The notes under the pieces: generated by a model | What the model was told of the DNA's origin: nothing | The model's input: the letters and a program-made list of their open reading frames with translations, nothing else | Databases searched by the model: none | Program-made: the position numbers and the translations under genes | Assembly (NCBI GenBank): GCA_965657195.1 | Contig: CBFHNK010000001.1 | Location: forward strand, 20,816 to 84,815 | Source: TMED14 sp965657195 | GTDB taxonomy: Bacteria; Bacteroidota; Bacteroidia; Flavobacteriales; Schleiferiaceae | Direction of reading: 5' to 3' | DNA length: 64,000 nt | In this document: positions 40,679-49,950 of the stretch, one piece after another | Numbering within the stretch: the first letter of the stretch is position 1 | How the letters are laid out: each line of letters opens with the position of its first letter

Positions 40679-41863
40679 ATGATGCGTGCGGATTTGTACG
40701 AACACCCCGACTACTACCTGATGGATGAGCTCCTTACCGAGGAGCACAAGATGGTCCGCGAGGCCACCCGCGACTGGGTGAAGCGCGACGTGACTCCGGT
40801 CATCGAGGACTACGCGCAGCGCGCCGAGTTCCCCAAGCACCTGGTGAAGGGCCTTGCCGAGGTGGGCGCGTTCGGACCCTACATTCCAGCCGAGTACGGC
40901 GGAGCGGGCCTCGACCAGATTTCGTACGGACTGATGATGATGGAAATCGAGCGCGGCGACAGCGGAATTCGCTCGACCTGCTCAGTGCAGAGTTCGCTGG
41001 TGATGTACCCGATTTATGCCTTCGGCAACGAGGAACAGCGCCGCAAGTACCTTCCCAAGCTCGCCAGCGGTGAGTGGCTCGGTAGCTTTGGCCTGACGGA
41101 GCCCAATTTTGGCTCGAACCCCGGCGGAATGGTCACCAACTTCAAGGACATGGGCGACCACTACCTGCTCAACGGAGCCAAGATGTGGATTTCCAACGCT
41201 CCGTTCTGCGACGTGGCTGTCGTGTGGGCCAAAGACGAGTCGGGCCGCATTCACGGCCTCATCGTCGAGCGCGGAATGGCCGGGTTCACGACCCCAGAGA
41301 CGCACAACAAGTGGTCGCTGCGCGCCTCAGCCACCGGAGAGCTCGTGTTCGACAACGTCAAGGTCCCCAAAGAAAACCTGCTGCCCAACAAGTCGGGCCT
41401 GGGGGCTCCGCTGGGCTGCCTGGATTCAGCCCGCTACGGAATCGCCTGGGGCGCGCTCGGTGCTGCCATGGACTGCTACGACACCGCCCTGCGCTACAGC
41501 AAGGAGCGCATTCAGTTTGACCGCCCCATCGGAGGCTTTCAGCTGCAGCAAAAGAAGTTGGCCGAAATGATCACCGAGATCACCAAAGCCCAGCTCTTGA
41601 CCCTGCGCCTCGGCCAGCTCAAGAACGAGGGTCGCGCCACGACTGCCCAGATTTCGATGGCCAAGCGCAACAACGTCGCCATGGCCTTGGACATCGCCCG
41701 CGAGGCGCGCCAGATGCTCGGCGGAATGGGTATTACCGGCGACTTCCCCATCATGCGCCACATGATGAACCTCGAGTCGGTCGTCACCTACGAGGGTACG
41801 CACGACATTCACCTTCTCATCACCGGCATGGACGTAACCGGCCTCAATGCCTTTAAAGGCTAA
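40679..41863 (+). CDS. Acyl-CoA dehydrogenase (glutaryl-CoA dehydrogenase-like)
   Basis: A 394-residue FAD-dependent acyl-CoA dehydrogenase. FAD and substrate motifs are FGLTEPNFGSNPGG, WISNAPFCDVAVVWAK, the YSKERIQFDRPIGGFQLQQ helix, and the catalytic glutamate in TYEGTHDIH. CSVQSSLVMYPI and WSLRASATGEL are close to glutaryl-CoA dehydrogenases, which oxidise and decarboxylate glutaryl-CoA in lysine/tryptophan breakdown, but related short-chain substrates cannot be excluded. Start choice: the double ATG at 40679; a TACCTTAG box lies at 40648-40655. Confidence 0.88.
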   Translation: MMRADLYEHPDYYLMDELLTEEHKMVREATRDWVKRDVTPVIEDYAQRAEFPKHLVKGLAEVGAFGPYIPAEYGGAGLDQISYGLMMMEIERGDSGIRSTCSVQSSLVMYPIYAFGNEEQRRKYLPKLASGEWLGSFGLTEPNFGSNPGGMVTNFKDMGDHYLLNGAKMWISNAPFCDVAVVWAKDESGRIHGLIVERGMAGFTTPETHNKWSLRASATGELVFDNVKVPKENLLPNKSGLGAPLGCLDSARYGIAWGALGAAMDCYDTALRYSKERIQFDRPIGGFQLQQKKLAEMITEITKAQLLTLRLGQLKNEGRATTAQISMAKRNNVAMALDIAREARQMLGGMGITGDFPIMRHMMNLESVVTYEGTHDIHLLITGMDVTGLNAFKG

Positions 41864-41866
41864 GTC

Positions 41867-42133
41867 ATGAACCGATTTCTGCGTTTTAGCGCCCTCGCCG
41901 TGGCTTCGACGGCCCTTTTGGTGGCCTGTGAGCCCGAAAACACCTGCCTGGAGTGCGAAGCCCTGCAGTCACTTACGGTGGATGGGGGTAGCCCGGTTAA
42001 TGTGCCAATCGGACCAATTGAGCTTTGCGGAACCGAAGTGGACTCCGTCCTCGCCGGCCCATTTACATTAACGGTTGTGGATCCTATTTCAGGGTTGACC
42101 ACCACCCAGATCACGACTTGGACTTGCCAGTAG
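41867..42133 (+). CDS. Small lipoprotein
   Basis: An 88-residue protein with a lipoprotein signal (FSALAVASTALLVAC, cysteine near 21) and a short cysteine-containing mature part (CLECEAL, LCGTEV, final WTCQ), so two disulfides are possible. No family recognised. Starts 3 nt after the acyl-CoA dehydrogenase stop. A 10-bp-stem hairpin follows. Confidence 0.65.
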   Translation: MNRFLRFSALAVASTALLVACEPENTCLECEALQSLTVDGGSPVNVPIGPIELCGTEVDSVLAGPFTLTVVDPISGLTTTQITTWTCQ

Positions 42134-42136
42134 CTC

Positions 42137-42175
42137 AGCTTGGTGCTCGACCTGCTACGGTCTTCGCACCAAGCT
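42137..42175 (+). terminator. Long hairpin after the lipoprotein gene
   Basis: AGCTTGGTGC (42137-42146) pairs perfectly with GCACCAAGCT (42166-42175), with an inner GACC/GGTC stem. A T6 run only appears 15 nt later, so termination is likely but imperfect. Confidence 0.55.
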
Positions 42176-42666
42176 TCGCTTATTGATTTTTTGGGTCCTC
42201 GATCTGCAAGGGGGCGGAAAAGGGGCGTTTTTAGTTTTGGAGCTTTAGCCGCTCATTTCCTGAATTTTACTACACAATGAAACTGCCATTTTACACTTTG
42301 AGTGAATTTCATTTTACACTTTGTGGAACAAATGACAAATGCCTGCAAACGAAACCGTGGTTGAAAGCGGAAGAATAGGCGTGGTTCAACTGACTTCGAG
42401 CGTAAGTGAGGTCGAACGTTCAGATTACCCTACAATTTGATTGTAGGTGGTTGCTGGAACCGCAAGAAATTACAGAGTATTAAGGAACAATTTAATACGG
42501 ATTAGGATAACTTGGGCTTAAAGTTGGTAAAATGGTCAAAGAGCGATTTGCATCATGAAGGCGGCGAGTCTACTACTAAGTTTGAAGATTTACAAGTACT
42601 TTAGAACTAACTAGAGGACGCTCAAGAGGGGTTAACTTACAAATAAACAGAAAACAGCACAGCATA
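42176..42666. other. AT-rich gene-free region with direct repeats
   Basis: No supportable gene in about 490 bp. It contains the 14-bp direct repeat CATTTTACACTTTG at 42287-42300 and 42310-42323, and a hairpin CCTACAAT-TTG-ATTGTAGG near 42430. Base composition falls sharply here relative to the genes on the left. Confidence 0.6.
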
Positions 42667-45600
42667 ATGCGACTGAAACCATTTCTAATATTATTCAACT
42701 ACATTCTTTTTAGTTCAGTTTCCTATGGGCAACTTTCGGGATTATATACAATAAATCCAGCTGGTTCTGGTTCAAGCAACTATACATCGTTTAGTTCAGC
42801 AATTTATGCACTATCAACAAGTGGTGTAACAGGCCCTGTTACTTTCAATGTGGTGTCTGGTGTATACTATGGACAATTTACAATTCCTCAGGTGTCTAAT
42901 GCCTCAATATCAAATCCAATCACCTTTCAAGCTGATCCAGCTAACAATTCTCCTGTAGTGTTAACCTATGGGGCAAACAACTCTTATGATGATTTTATTA
43001 TCAATTTAAGTGGGGCAAAAAATATTGTAATCAAAGGATTTAAATTCCTTTCCACGGGTCCTCCTGAGTATTGCCGCGCAATAATGTATAGCGGAGCAGC
43101 AACTAATATTGCTATTTTAGATAATGAATTTATTGGTACCGTCACAATTAATACAAATTGGGGAGATGCTGCGATATATCCTGATGTAAATTCTGCTGCC
43201 TTTGCTCAAGGCTTCTGGAAAGTATTGAATAATACATTTTCTAATTTTCAAATCGGGATTGATCTTCGTGGCAATGGTTGGAATTATCCTCTTGATACCT
43301 GTTTAATTCAGAATAATAAAATGACTTTAAGAGATTTTGTTTACGACATTACATATTCAAAATACGTTGATATTATTGGAAATCATTTTGAGTCAATATC
43401 TGGAAGACCACGTTTAAATGCTGAAATAAAACATTGTCTGAATACAGTCCAAATTATTGACAATGTTTATGATGATTTTATCAATGCGATTCATATTCAA
43501 TCTACGCCACCTTTTAACACATCAAATTTAGCGTATAATATTAAAGGAAATGAAATAATTAGTTGTTCTTCTGGTATTAGAATTTGGGGCACAAATAGTA
43601 CAATTGGAACTCTTGACAATATTAACGATATTGAGATTGAAAATAATAAAATTATTGTCACGTCAGATTCCTTATCTCCAGGAACCTTTGAAGGAATTAG
43701 ACTAGCTGCTGGGGCTGTAGGATCTTCGCTAGATTGGTCTCATGTACGAAATAATATGATTTCGATCAATGGCACATTTACTACTGGGATGGGCCTCTAT
43801 GTAGAGCAATGCCCATACATTGAGATTGGACACAACTCGATTGTGATCAATGCTGGCAATACTCAAAGTTCTGCTCTGTATACAGAAATGAGTACTTCCT
43901 CAACAGTCATAGGGCCAGGTCCAGTTGTTGTTAAAGGAAACATTTTGATAAACAACAATGGAGGGCGTATTTTTTGGATGAGTGGCCTAGGTTCAACGAC
44001 ATATCTTCAGTCCAATCACAACATATTTCACTCAACATCTATTTCTCCATTTAATTATCAATGGGGAAGTGTGTCCAACTTAGCAAATTGGCAAACAGCT
44101 ACGGGAGGGGATTCATCATCGATTTGGACAGTCCCTATGTTTGTCAGCCAAAATGACTTACATATTCAAGATTCTTCTGCTAATGGTTTGGCTGCCCCAA
44201 TCCCTAATCTCAATTTTGATATTGACGGTGATTCACGGTCACTTACAAACCCTGATATTGGTGCAGACGAGTACACGCCCTCAACTTGCTTTACTCCACA
44301 AACGATACAATTTTCAAATGTTCTTGACACTAGTCTGTCAACATCTTGGATTTCTCCAAATAGTTCCGTCATTGTTGGAGCACAGGTGAAAGTACGGCCG
44401 GAGAAATCTTCAACTTGGACAATTTTTTGGACGACCTCAACTTCTTTAAATATTAATGGTCTAAATCCGAGTACTTGGTATGAGGTGAGCATTCGTGAAA
44501 TCTGCACTATTGGCGATACTGGTATTTGGTCAACACCAAGCCGTGTTAAGACACAGCCTCTTATCTGTTATTCGGTAACTGCATTGCCCTTCATTGAGGA
44601 TTTTTCTGACTCTGTTCTTTGGAATAATAATGTATATCACCCATGTTGGAATATCCAGAGTTCGGGTGTTCCACATTGGGATGTTTCACGGAATGGTACG
44701 ACGCCATCAGGTGATACAGGCCCAAATGGCGCAAGCCCTTTTATTTTCTTAGAGGTTACTGGCAGTACTACAGTAGGGTTGTCTGCTTCTTGTGAGCTGC
44801 CCCCAATTTCTGTTTCAGACAGCATACTTAAGTTGACTTTCGATTATTTCATGTACGGAATGACTATGGGGAATCTGTATGTGGAGTGCAAGAATTCATC
44901 CTCAGGATGGATTAGAATTGACACGATTTCCGGTCAACAGCAATTGTCACCCAATGATCCGTGGGCAACGCGCGTTTTAGAATTTCAAAATCCCTCGCCG
45001 GGTGGTACGACCTTTATTCGTTTCGTAGGAGCAACAGGGTCCAGTTATGCTGGCGATATCTGCATTGATAATATTAAGATAGAAGCGGTGAAGCTTAGAG
45101 TTAATTTGACATTTCAAGTAGACATGCAGTGGGAAGTTTTAAACAATGCCATAGCCGACTCGGTGCACTTATATGGTTCATTTCAAGGTTGGGATCCTTC
45201 AAGTCATCCATTGACTGATTCTGATGGAGATAATGTTTGGTCTGCCACTTTTCCGATCAAAGTAAATCAAAAGCTATTATATAAATTCGTCAATGGTTCA
45301 GACGAAATCGACGCCGAATCCTCTGCTAATTTGAGTCAATGTGGAGAGGATAGTTCGGGTTATAAAAGGATTGTGTTTACCGAAACCAATGACACAATCT
45401 TACCGGTTGTGTGCTTTGCAAAATGTTATGAATGCGCATTAGGGACTGATGAGACTCACAAAGCGTTTTCAATAGCGCCAAATCCTTCTGTTGGGTACTT
45501 CAACTTGTCGCGAACTAGTTTAAGTGAACAAGTAAATCTTCAGATAATCAATCCCTTGGGACAGATAATTGAAAACCAAATTTGGAATGCTCAAGTCCCG

Positions 45601-45705
45601 GATTTTAGCATTGACTTAACTAAGTTCCCGTCAGGTATGTATATTGTCCAATTGAATTCGGCCACTAATACTACGTACTTAAAGGCAGTTGTTCAAAACG
45701 ATTGA
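42667..45705 (+). CDS. Large secreted multi-domain T9SS protein
   Basis: A 1012-residue exported protein. Signal peptide (FLILFNYILFSSVSYGQ), then a right-handed beta-helix region (about 40-510) with repeated NNxI/IxxN turns, a fibronectin III-like domain (about 535-620, SWISPNSSVIVGAQVKVRP), a MAM-like jelly roll (about 635-790, WDVSRNGTTPSGDTGPNGAS, DICIDNIKIE), a starch-binding-like domain (about 795-890, LYGSFQGWDPSSHPLTDSDG) and a type IX sorting domain (about 930-1012, FSIAPNPSVGYFNL, FPSGMYIVQL). It is probably a cell-surface adhesin or carbohydrate-active scaffold. Very A/T-rich codon use, unlike the whole neighbourhood, indicates recent transfer. Confidence 0.85.
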   Translation: MRLKPFLILFNYILFSSVSYGQLSGLYTINPAGSGSSNYTSFSSAIYALSTSGVTGPVTFNVVSGVYYGQFTIPQVSNASISNPITFQADPANNSPVVLTYGANNSYDDFIINLSGAKNIVIKGFKFLSTGPPEYCRAIMYSGAATNIAILDNEFIGTVTINTNWGDAAIYPDVNSAAFAQGFWKVLNNTFSNFQIGIDLRGNGWNYPLDTCLIQNNKMTLRDFVYDITYSKYVDIIGNHFESISGRPRLNAEIKHCLNTVQIIDNVYDDFINAIHIQSTPPFNTSNLAYNIKGNEIISCSSGIRIWGTNSTIGTLDNINDIEIENNKIIVTSDSLSPGTFEGIRLAAGAVGSSLDWSHVRNNMISINGTFTTGMGLYVEQCPYIEIGHNSIVINAGNTQSSALYTEMSTSSTVIGPGPVVVKGNILINNNGGRIFWMSGLGSTTYLQSNHNIFHSTSISPFNYQWGSVSNLANWQTATGGDSSSIWTVPMFVSQNDLHIQDSSANGLAAPIPNLNFDIDGDSRSLTNPDIGADEYTPSTCFTPQTIQFSNVLDTSLSTSWISPNSSVIVGAQVKVRPEKSSTWTIFWTTSTSLNINGLNPSTWYEVSIREICTIGDTGIWSTPSRVKTQPLICYSVTALPFIEDFSDSVLWNNNVYHPCWNIQSSGVPHWDVSRNGTTPSGDTGPNGASPFIFLEVTGSTTVGLSASCELPPISVSDSILKLTFDYFMYGMTMGNLYVECKNSSSGWIRIDTISGQQQLSPNDPWATRVLEFQNPSPGGTTFIRFVGATGSSYAGDICIDNIKIEAVKLRVNLTFQVDMQWEVLNNAIADSVHLYGSFQGWDPSSHPLTDSDGDNVWSATFPIKVNQKLLYKFVNGSDEIDAESSANLSQCGEDSSGYKRIVFTETNDTILPVVCFAKCYECALGTDETHKAFSIAPNPSVGYFNLSRTSLSEQVNLQIINPLGQIIENQIWNAQVPDFSIDLTKFPSGMYIVQLNSATNTTYLKAVVQND

Positions 45706-45977
45706 TTTCCAAAAATTTTCTCTGCTACTGAATTGGAGTCAACCACTCACTAATGGTCAAAACGCCATCGAATCAAATTATTTGACCTACCACAGGTGTC
45801 ACTAATTGACTTTGGGAGTCTGAATTTTTTGGCGTTTCCAGCTGCCATCTACAATTGTACTGTAGGTCGAATTGGGAGAATGCAAATTCTTAATGCGCCA
45901 ATTCACGTTTGCGGTACAATATCGTCCTTCCGACTAAAGGCTGTTCATCGAGGGTCACGTGACCGACCCTAAAGAAT
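45706..45977. other. Gene-free right flank of the AT-rich segment
   Basis: No gene seen. Contains CTACA-ATTGTAC-TGTAG near 45850 (echoing the hairpin near 42430 on the other side) and the 12-bp palindrome GGTCACGTGACC at 45953-45964, where genome-typical composition resumes. Confidence 0.55.
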
Positions 45978-46859
45978 TTACTGATTGGCTCCCAAGCGGG
46001 CCACCGTGCCCAAGGGCAGGATTTTGCCGTGGGGGTCGGCGACAGCGAGCTCGAGCAGCTCGGGCTGGCGCTTGAAGTGCTGGTTGATCAGCGTGTGGGC
46101 GACCACGGCGCTGAGGCCCATCGAGTAGAGGTTGAGGGCGAGGAATCCGCCCGGAGCCAGCAAGGCCGCACAGTCGCGCAGCAGGTCGTCGATTTGCTCT
46201 TCGAGCACCCACTTTTCGCCGTCGGGTCCGCGGCCGTAGGCGGGCGGGTCCAGCAAAATTCCTTGGTACGTCTTGCCTCGCTTGACCTCGCGGCGCACGA
46301 AGGTTGCGGCGTCTTCGACCACCCAGCGGATGCCGTCGAGTCCGCTCGCTTCCATGTTGCGGCGCCCCCAATCGACCACCTTGCGGACCGAATCGACGTG
46401 CGTCGTGTCGGCTCCGGCGGATCGGGCGGCCAGACTGGCTCCGCCTGTGTAGGCAAAAAGGTTGAGGACCTTGGTGTCGGGGCCGGTGACGGCGACTTGG
46501 TCAACAATCCATTCCCAGTTGCTGGCCTGCTCGGGGAAGGCGCCCAAGTGCTTGAATGCGGTGCGCTCGAGGCCCAGCGTGAGCTGGCGACCGCGCAGGT
46601 CGTAGGTGAGGGGCCACTGTCTTGGGGTGCCGGGCTTGAGGGCCCAGTCGCCCGACTCGGGGTTTTGCTTGGATCGGCTAAAGTGCGCGTCGGCCAGGTT
46701 GGACCACTCGGCGGGCGCCAGCGACGGAGTCCACACCGCTTGGGGCTCGGGGCGCCAGAGTACTTGGCGGCCAAAGCGCTCGAGCTTGGCAAAGTTGCCG
46801 CTGTCGAGCAGCTCGTAGTCGGTCCAGGGCGCTACGGCCACGTCGATGCGAAGGCTCAT
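45978..46859 (-). CDS. Class I SAM methyltransferase, RlmI/RlmK-like
   Basis: A 293-residue SAM-dependent methyltransferase with the RlmI/K catalytic-domain pattern: motif I VLNLFAYTGGASLAA (about 131-145), HVDSVRKVVDWGRRNMEASGL, WVVEDAATFV and the catalytic LDPPAYGRGPDGEKW. It lacks the N-terminal PUA domain of E. coli RlmI and has a short beta segment instead. Likely target is a base in 23S rRNA, though the family also includes other substrates. It overlaps the radical SAM gene by 4 nt. Confidence 0.85.
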   Translation of the reverse strand: MSLRIDVAVAPWTDYELLDSGNFAKLERFGRQVLWRPEPQAVWTPSLAPAEWSNLADAHFSRSKQNPESGDWALKPGTPRQWPLTYDLRGRQLTLGLERTAFKHLGAFPEQASNWEWIVDQVAVTGPDTKVLNLFAYTGGASLAARSAGADTTHVDSVRKVVDWGRRNMEASGLDGIRWVVEDAATFVRREVKRGKTYQGILLDPPAYGRGPDGEKWVLEEQIDDLLRDCAALLAPGGFLALNLYSMGLSAVVAHTLINQHFKRQPELLELAVADPHGKILPLGTVARLGANQ

Positions 46860-48202
46860 GCGCGCTTGGCGTTATAGTACGCTTGGGTTTCGGCCGCCGG
46901 ATTAAAGTAGCCGTAGGCGATGTGCGGGTACTGCTCGCGAACCCGGTGCATCAGCTCGACGACGCCAAAGGGGTTTCCGTCGGGCTGCTTGCGCAGCTTC
47001 TTAAAGTACCAGTCGGGGTCGATGTTGAAGTTGCGCCACTGAATCATGCTCAGGTCGGTCGTCTCGATCAGGCGCTGCAGGGCGTCCCACTCGGCGGGCG
47101 TGTCGGTGCATCCCGGAAACACAAAGTAGTTGATGCTCGCCCATCCGCCGTGCTGGCGAACGGTGCGCAGGCTCTCGGCGAGGGCTTCGAATTCGTAGTT
47201 CCGCGGAAGGTAGTAGCCCGTGTACCAGTCTTTTTGGGCGGAATTCATACTCACGCGGATGCTGCGCAGCCCGGCCTCGCAGAGCTTGGCGACGTCGTCG
47301 GGGCGCGACCCGTTGGTGTTGATGTTAAAAATTCCGCGGTCGGTCACGGCACGCACGCGGCGAATCGCCTCGGCCAAGGTGTCGGCGACCAAGAGGGGCT
47401 CGCCCTCGCAGCCCTGGCCAAACGACATGACGGGGTAGGGCGCCTGCTCGAGGTGGTGCAGTGCGATGTCGGCAATCTCCTGGGGGTCGGGAATGAACTT
47501 CAGGCGAAAGTGCGCGCTGTGCACGTCTTCGTCCTCTTGCAGCGAAATGCAGCCCAGGCAGGTGGCGTTGCAGGCGGGCGAAGAGGGAATCGGCAGTTCC
47601 CAGCGCTCGAGAAAGAAGTTTTGGGCGGCGCGGCACTGGTAGCTCCCGGCGCACTGGGTGGCGAGGTGCTCGACCAGGCGGTTGTCGGGGAAGCGCTTTT
47701 TCATGCGGTCCACCGCGCCCTCGATCATCGGAGTGTGAAACTGGCTGACGTCCTGGCGCAGGTCGGGGTCGACGCGCACAGCGGTGGTCCAAAAGCGCCC
47801 GTCGAACCAGCCCAGGGCCGTGTAGGCGTAGAGCGGAAGGATCGGCGCCGGCCCCTGCTTTTCGTAGGCGACCAGGTAGGTTTGGGTGTGCGCGGGGCTG
47901 ACAAAGGCGGCCACGGCGTCGCCGTCGAGGTGCTCGGCGCGCTGTGTTTCGGGGTTCCAGCCCAGCGGGCGGCGGCCCGGAAGCGCAAAGAACTCTGACC
48001 CCTCAGGCAGCGGAATAAAGTCCTCGGGGCGGAGCGGCACCAAGTCGTTGCCGGTGCGGCCCATGCAGCGCAGGTAGGGATGCTCCTCGATCTGGCCCTC
48101 TGCGTCGGCCACGAGGGCAAAGGGCACCTCAGAGGGGTGCTCAATGGGTCGCGAGCGAAAGAGCGGGTGTTCGGGGGCGAAGTCGAGGCTGCGGGCGTCC
48201 AT
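46856..48202 (-). CDS. Radical SAM protein of unknown substrate
   Basis: A 448-residue protein. A radical SAM core starts at the cluster motif C211-N-A-T-C215-L-G-C218, followed by FGQGCEGEPLL (GGE-like), FNINTNGSRPDDV and SIRVSMNSAQKDWYTGYY. The N-terminal 200 residues are a family-specific domain with QCAGSYQC just before the core, which may bind an extra cluster with later cysteines. I recall this architecture as an uncharacterised Bacteroidota radical SAM family. It sits 4 nt after a TACCTTTG promoter and is coupled to the methyltransferase. Confidence 0.85.
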   Translation of the reverse strand: MDARSLDFAPEHPLFRSRPIEHPSEVPFALVADAEGQIEEHPYLRCMGRTGNDLVPLRPEDFIPLPEGSEFFALPGRRPLGWNPETQRAEHLDGDAVAAFVSPAHTQTYLVAYEKQGPAPILPLYAYTALGWFDGRFWTTAVRVDPDLRQDVSQFHTPMIEGAVDRMKKRFPDNRLVEHLATQCAGSYQCRAAQNFFLERWELPIPSSPACNATCLGCISLQEDEDVHSAHFRLKFIPDPQEIADIALHHLEQAPYPVMSFGQGCEGEPLLVADTLAEAIRRVRAVTDRGIFNINTNGSRPDDVAKLCEAGLRSIRVSMNSAQKDWYTGYYLPRNYEFEALAESLRTVRQHGGWASINYFVFPGCTDTPAEWDALQRLIETTDLSMIQWRNFNIDPDWYFKKLRKQPDGNPFGVVELMHRVREQYPHIAYGYFNPAAETQAYYNAKRA

Positions 48203-48206
48203 GGGG

Positions 48207-48214
48207 CAAAGGTA
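48207..48214 (-). promoter_or_regulatory. -7 element of the radical SAM operon
   Basis: TACCTTTG on the minus strand, exact consensus, 4 nt from the ATG at 48202, in the 35-bp gap after hflX. Confidence 0.65.
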
Positions 48215-48237
48215 GCGCGGAGCGTTCCGCGCCGAAA

Positions 48238-49410
48238 TCAGTACAGAAACGTATCAAACGGAAAGCGCACCGCGTGAATCGTCGACGCGTTGCGGTAGAT
48301 CATATCGCGCAGGGCGTCGAACTGGTCTTTGTGCAGGGCGCTGATAAACACGCACTGGCCGTTGGTGCGGCGGGCCCAGGCTGACTTGAGCTCGTCGAGG
48401 GTTCCGGCGGGGCGGCCCTCGTCGTCGGTCGGAGCCGTCCAGGCGTCAATCTTGTTGAATACCACGATCTGCGGGGTGTCCTGGCATCCGAGCTCCTGAA
48501 GGATGCTGGCCACGGATTCCATGTGGTCTTCGTAGTTGGGGTGGGCGACGTCAACCACGTGAAGCAGAATGTCGGCCTCGCGCACCTCGTCGAGGGTCGA
48601 TTTAAACGACTCGACGAGCTGGGTCGGAAGCTTGCGGATGAAGCCCACCGTGTCGGTCAGCAAAAACGGAAGGTTTCCTACCACCACCTTGCGCACGGTC
48701 GTGTCGAGGGTGGCAAAAAGCTTGTTTTCGGCCAAGACTTCGCTCTTGCTGAGCGCGTTCATGAGGGTGGACTTGCCGACGTTGGTGTAGCCGATTAGGG
48801 CCATGCGCACGAGGGCTCCGCGGTTGCCCCGCTGGGTGGCCATCTGGCGGTCGATGACCGTCAGCTTCTCTTTGAGGTGCGCAATTTTTTGCTTGATGAT
48901 GCGTCGGTCGGTCTCGATTTGGGTTTCGCCGGGGCCGCGCATTCCGATTCCGCCCTTTTGGCGCTCGAGGTGGGTCCACATGCGCGTCAGACGGGGCAGC
49001 AGGTACTCGTACTGGGCGAGTTCGACCTGGGTGCGGGCGTACGAGGTCTGGGCCCGTGCGGCAAAGATGTCGAGGATGAGGTTGGTGCGGTCCATCACCT
49101 TGCACTCAAACAGGCGCTCGATGTTTTTGAGCTGCGACGGACTCAGTTCGTCGTCAAAAATGACGAGGTCAACCTCTTCGGCGTCAAGGTAGGCCTTGAT
49201 TTCGTCCATTTTTCCGGAACCTAGAAACAGTTTCGGGTCCGGCTTGTCGAGTTTTTGAGAGAATACGGCGACGGTTTCGGCTCCGGCGGTTTCGGCCAAA
49301 AAGCGGAGCTCGTCGAGGTATTCGTTTGCCTTGGTTTCGTCTTGGAGGCGAGTTACGGCCCCAACAAGCACACAGCGCTCAGGGCCTTGGCGGGGTCGCC
49401 GATCAATCAT
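48238..49410 (-). CDS. hflX: GTPase HflX
   Basis: A 390-residue ribosome-splitting/rescue GTPase. The N-terminal HflX domain (about 1-190) ends in QKGGIGMRGPGETQIETDRR, the hallmark glycine-rich loop with the preceding helical hairpin. The G domain has G1 GYTNVGKST, G3 DTVGFI, G4 FNKIDA and G5 SALHKDQ. The ATG at 49410 is 4 nt after a TAACTTTG box (49415-49422), so it can be made as a leaderless message independent of the upstream membrane gene. Confidence 0.97.
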   Translation of the reverse strand: MIDRRPRQGPERCVLVGAVTRLQDETKANEYLDELRFLAETAGAETVAVFSQKLDKPDPKLFLGSGKMDEIKAYLDAEEVDLVIFDDELSPSQLKNIERLFECKVMDRTNLILDIFAARAQTSYARTQVELAQYEYLLPRLTRMWTHLERQKGGIGMRGPGETQIETDRRIIKQKIAHLKEKLTVIDRQMATQRGNRGALVRMALIGYTNVGKSTLMNALSKSEVLAENKLFATLDTTVRKVVVGNLPFLLTDTVGFIRKLPTQLVESFKSTLDEVREADILLHVVDVAHPNYEDHMESVASILQELGCQDTPQIVVFNKIDAWTAPTDDEGRPAGTLDELKSAWARRTNGQCVFISALHKDQFDALRDMIYRNASTIHAVRFPFDTFLY

Positions 49411-49414
49411 GAAG

Positions 49415-49422
49415 CAAAGTTA
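49415..49422 (-). promoter_or_regulatory. -7 element of hflX
   Basis: TAACTTTG on the minus strand, exact TAnnTTTG, overlapping the stop codon of the upstream gene and ending 4 nt before the hflX ATG. Confidence 0.6.
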
Positions 49423-49854
49423 GAACAATCGGTCCCAGGGAACGCGGCTCGCAATAAGCAAAAGTCCCAATCCGACGTAGGCAACTACGGCCTGCTGCTT
49501 GCGGCGATCTGCGTCAAGTTTTTTAAAGCGCGAGCGGCCCACGGTGACGAGCACGATTCCGACCACATTAATGCTGATGTGCTCGACCGCGAAGTAGCGG
49601 AGTTCGGCGGTGCGCATGACCTCGCCGGCATTCTCGGCAAGGAGTCCGAACCACGGACCCACGAAGTAGAGCCCAAGGCCCATAAGCAACTGCAGGTGGC
49701 CCAGCGCAAGGGTGGCGATGGTGAGCCCGTTGAGCGCTTTGCTGGTCGGCTTGTTTTGAAGTCGGTTGACCAAGGCGAGCACGACGGTCGTTAGGGCCGA
49801 GAGCAAAAAGAGGTAAGCGAGGCTTCGGTGGCTGTGGAGCAGTCCAGTGTACAC
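49420..49854 (-). CDS. Conserved four-helix membrane protein
   Basis: A 144-residue inner-membrane protein with a GTG start (VYTGLLHSHRSLAYLF) and four helices. Conserved polar residues inside helices include HSHRS, LGHLQLLMG and FAVEHISINVVG; these histidines recall small haem-binding b-type proteins, and the ending RVPWDRLF is typical of an uncharacterised Bacteroidota family. Function unknown. It shares 3 nt with the hflX promoter. Confidence 0.78.
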   Translation of the reverse strand: MYTGLLHSHRSLAYLFLLSALTTVVLALVNRLQNKPTSKALNGLTIATLALGHLQLLMGLGLYFVGPWFGLLAENAGEVMRTAELRYFAVEHISINVVGIVLVTVGRSRFKKLDADRRKQQAVVAYVGLGLLLIASRVPWDRLF

Positions 49855-49950
49855 GTTAAATGCGGATTAAATGGGTGATTCCGTTTGTTACGCCAAAGTT
49901 AAGTCGGTAATTCGACCTCGAATGTTAAATTTCGACGGACCTTTGCAGCT

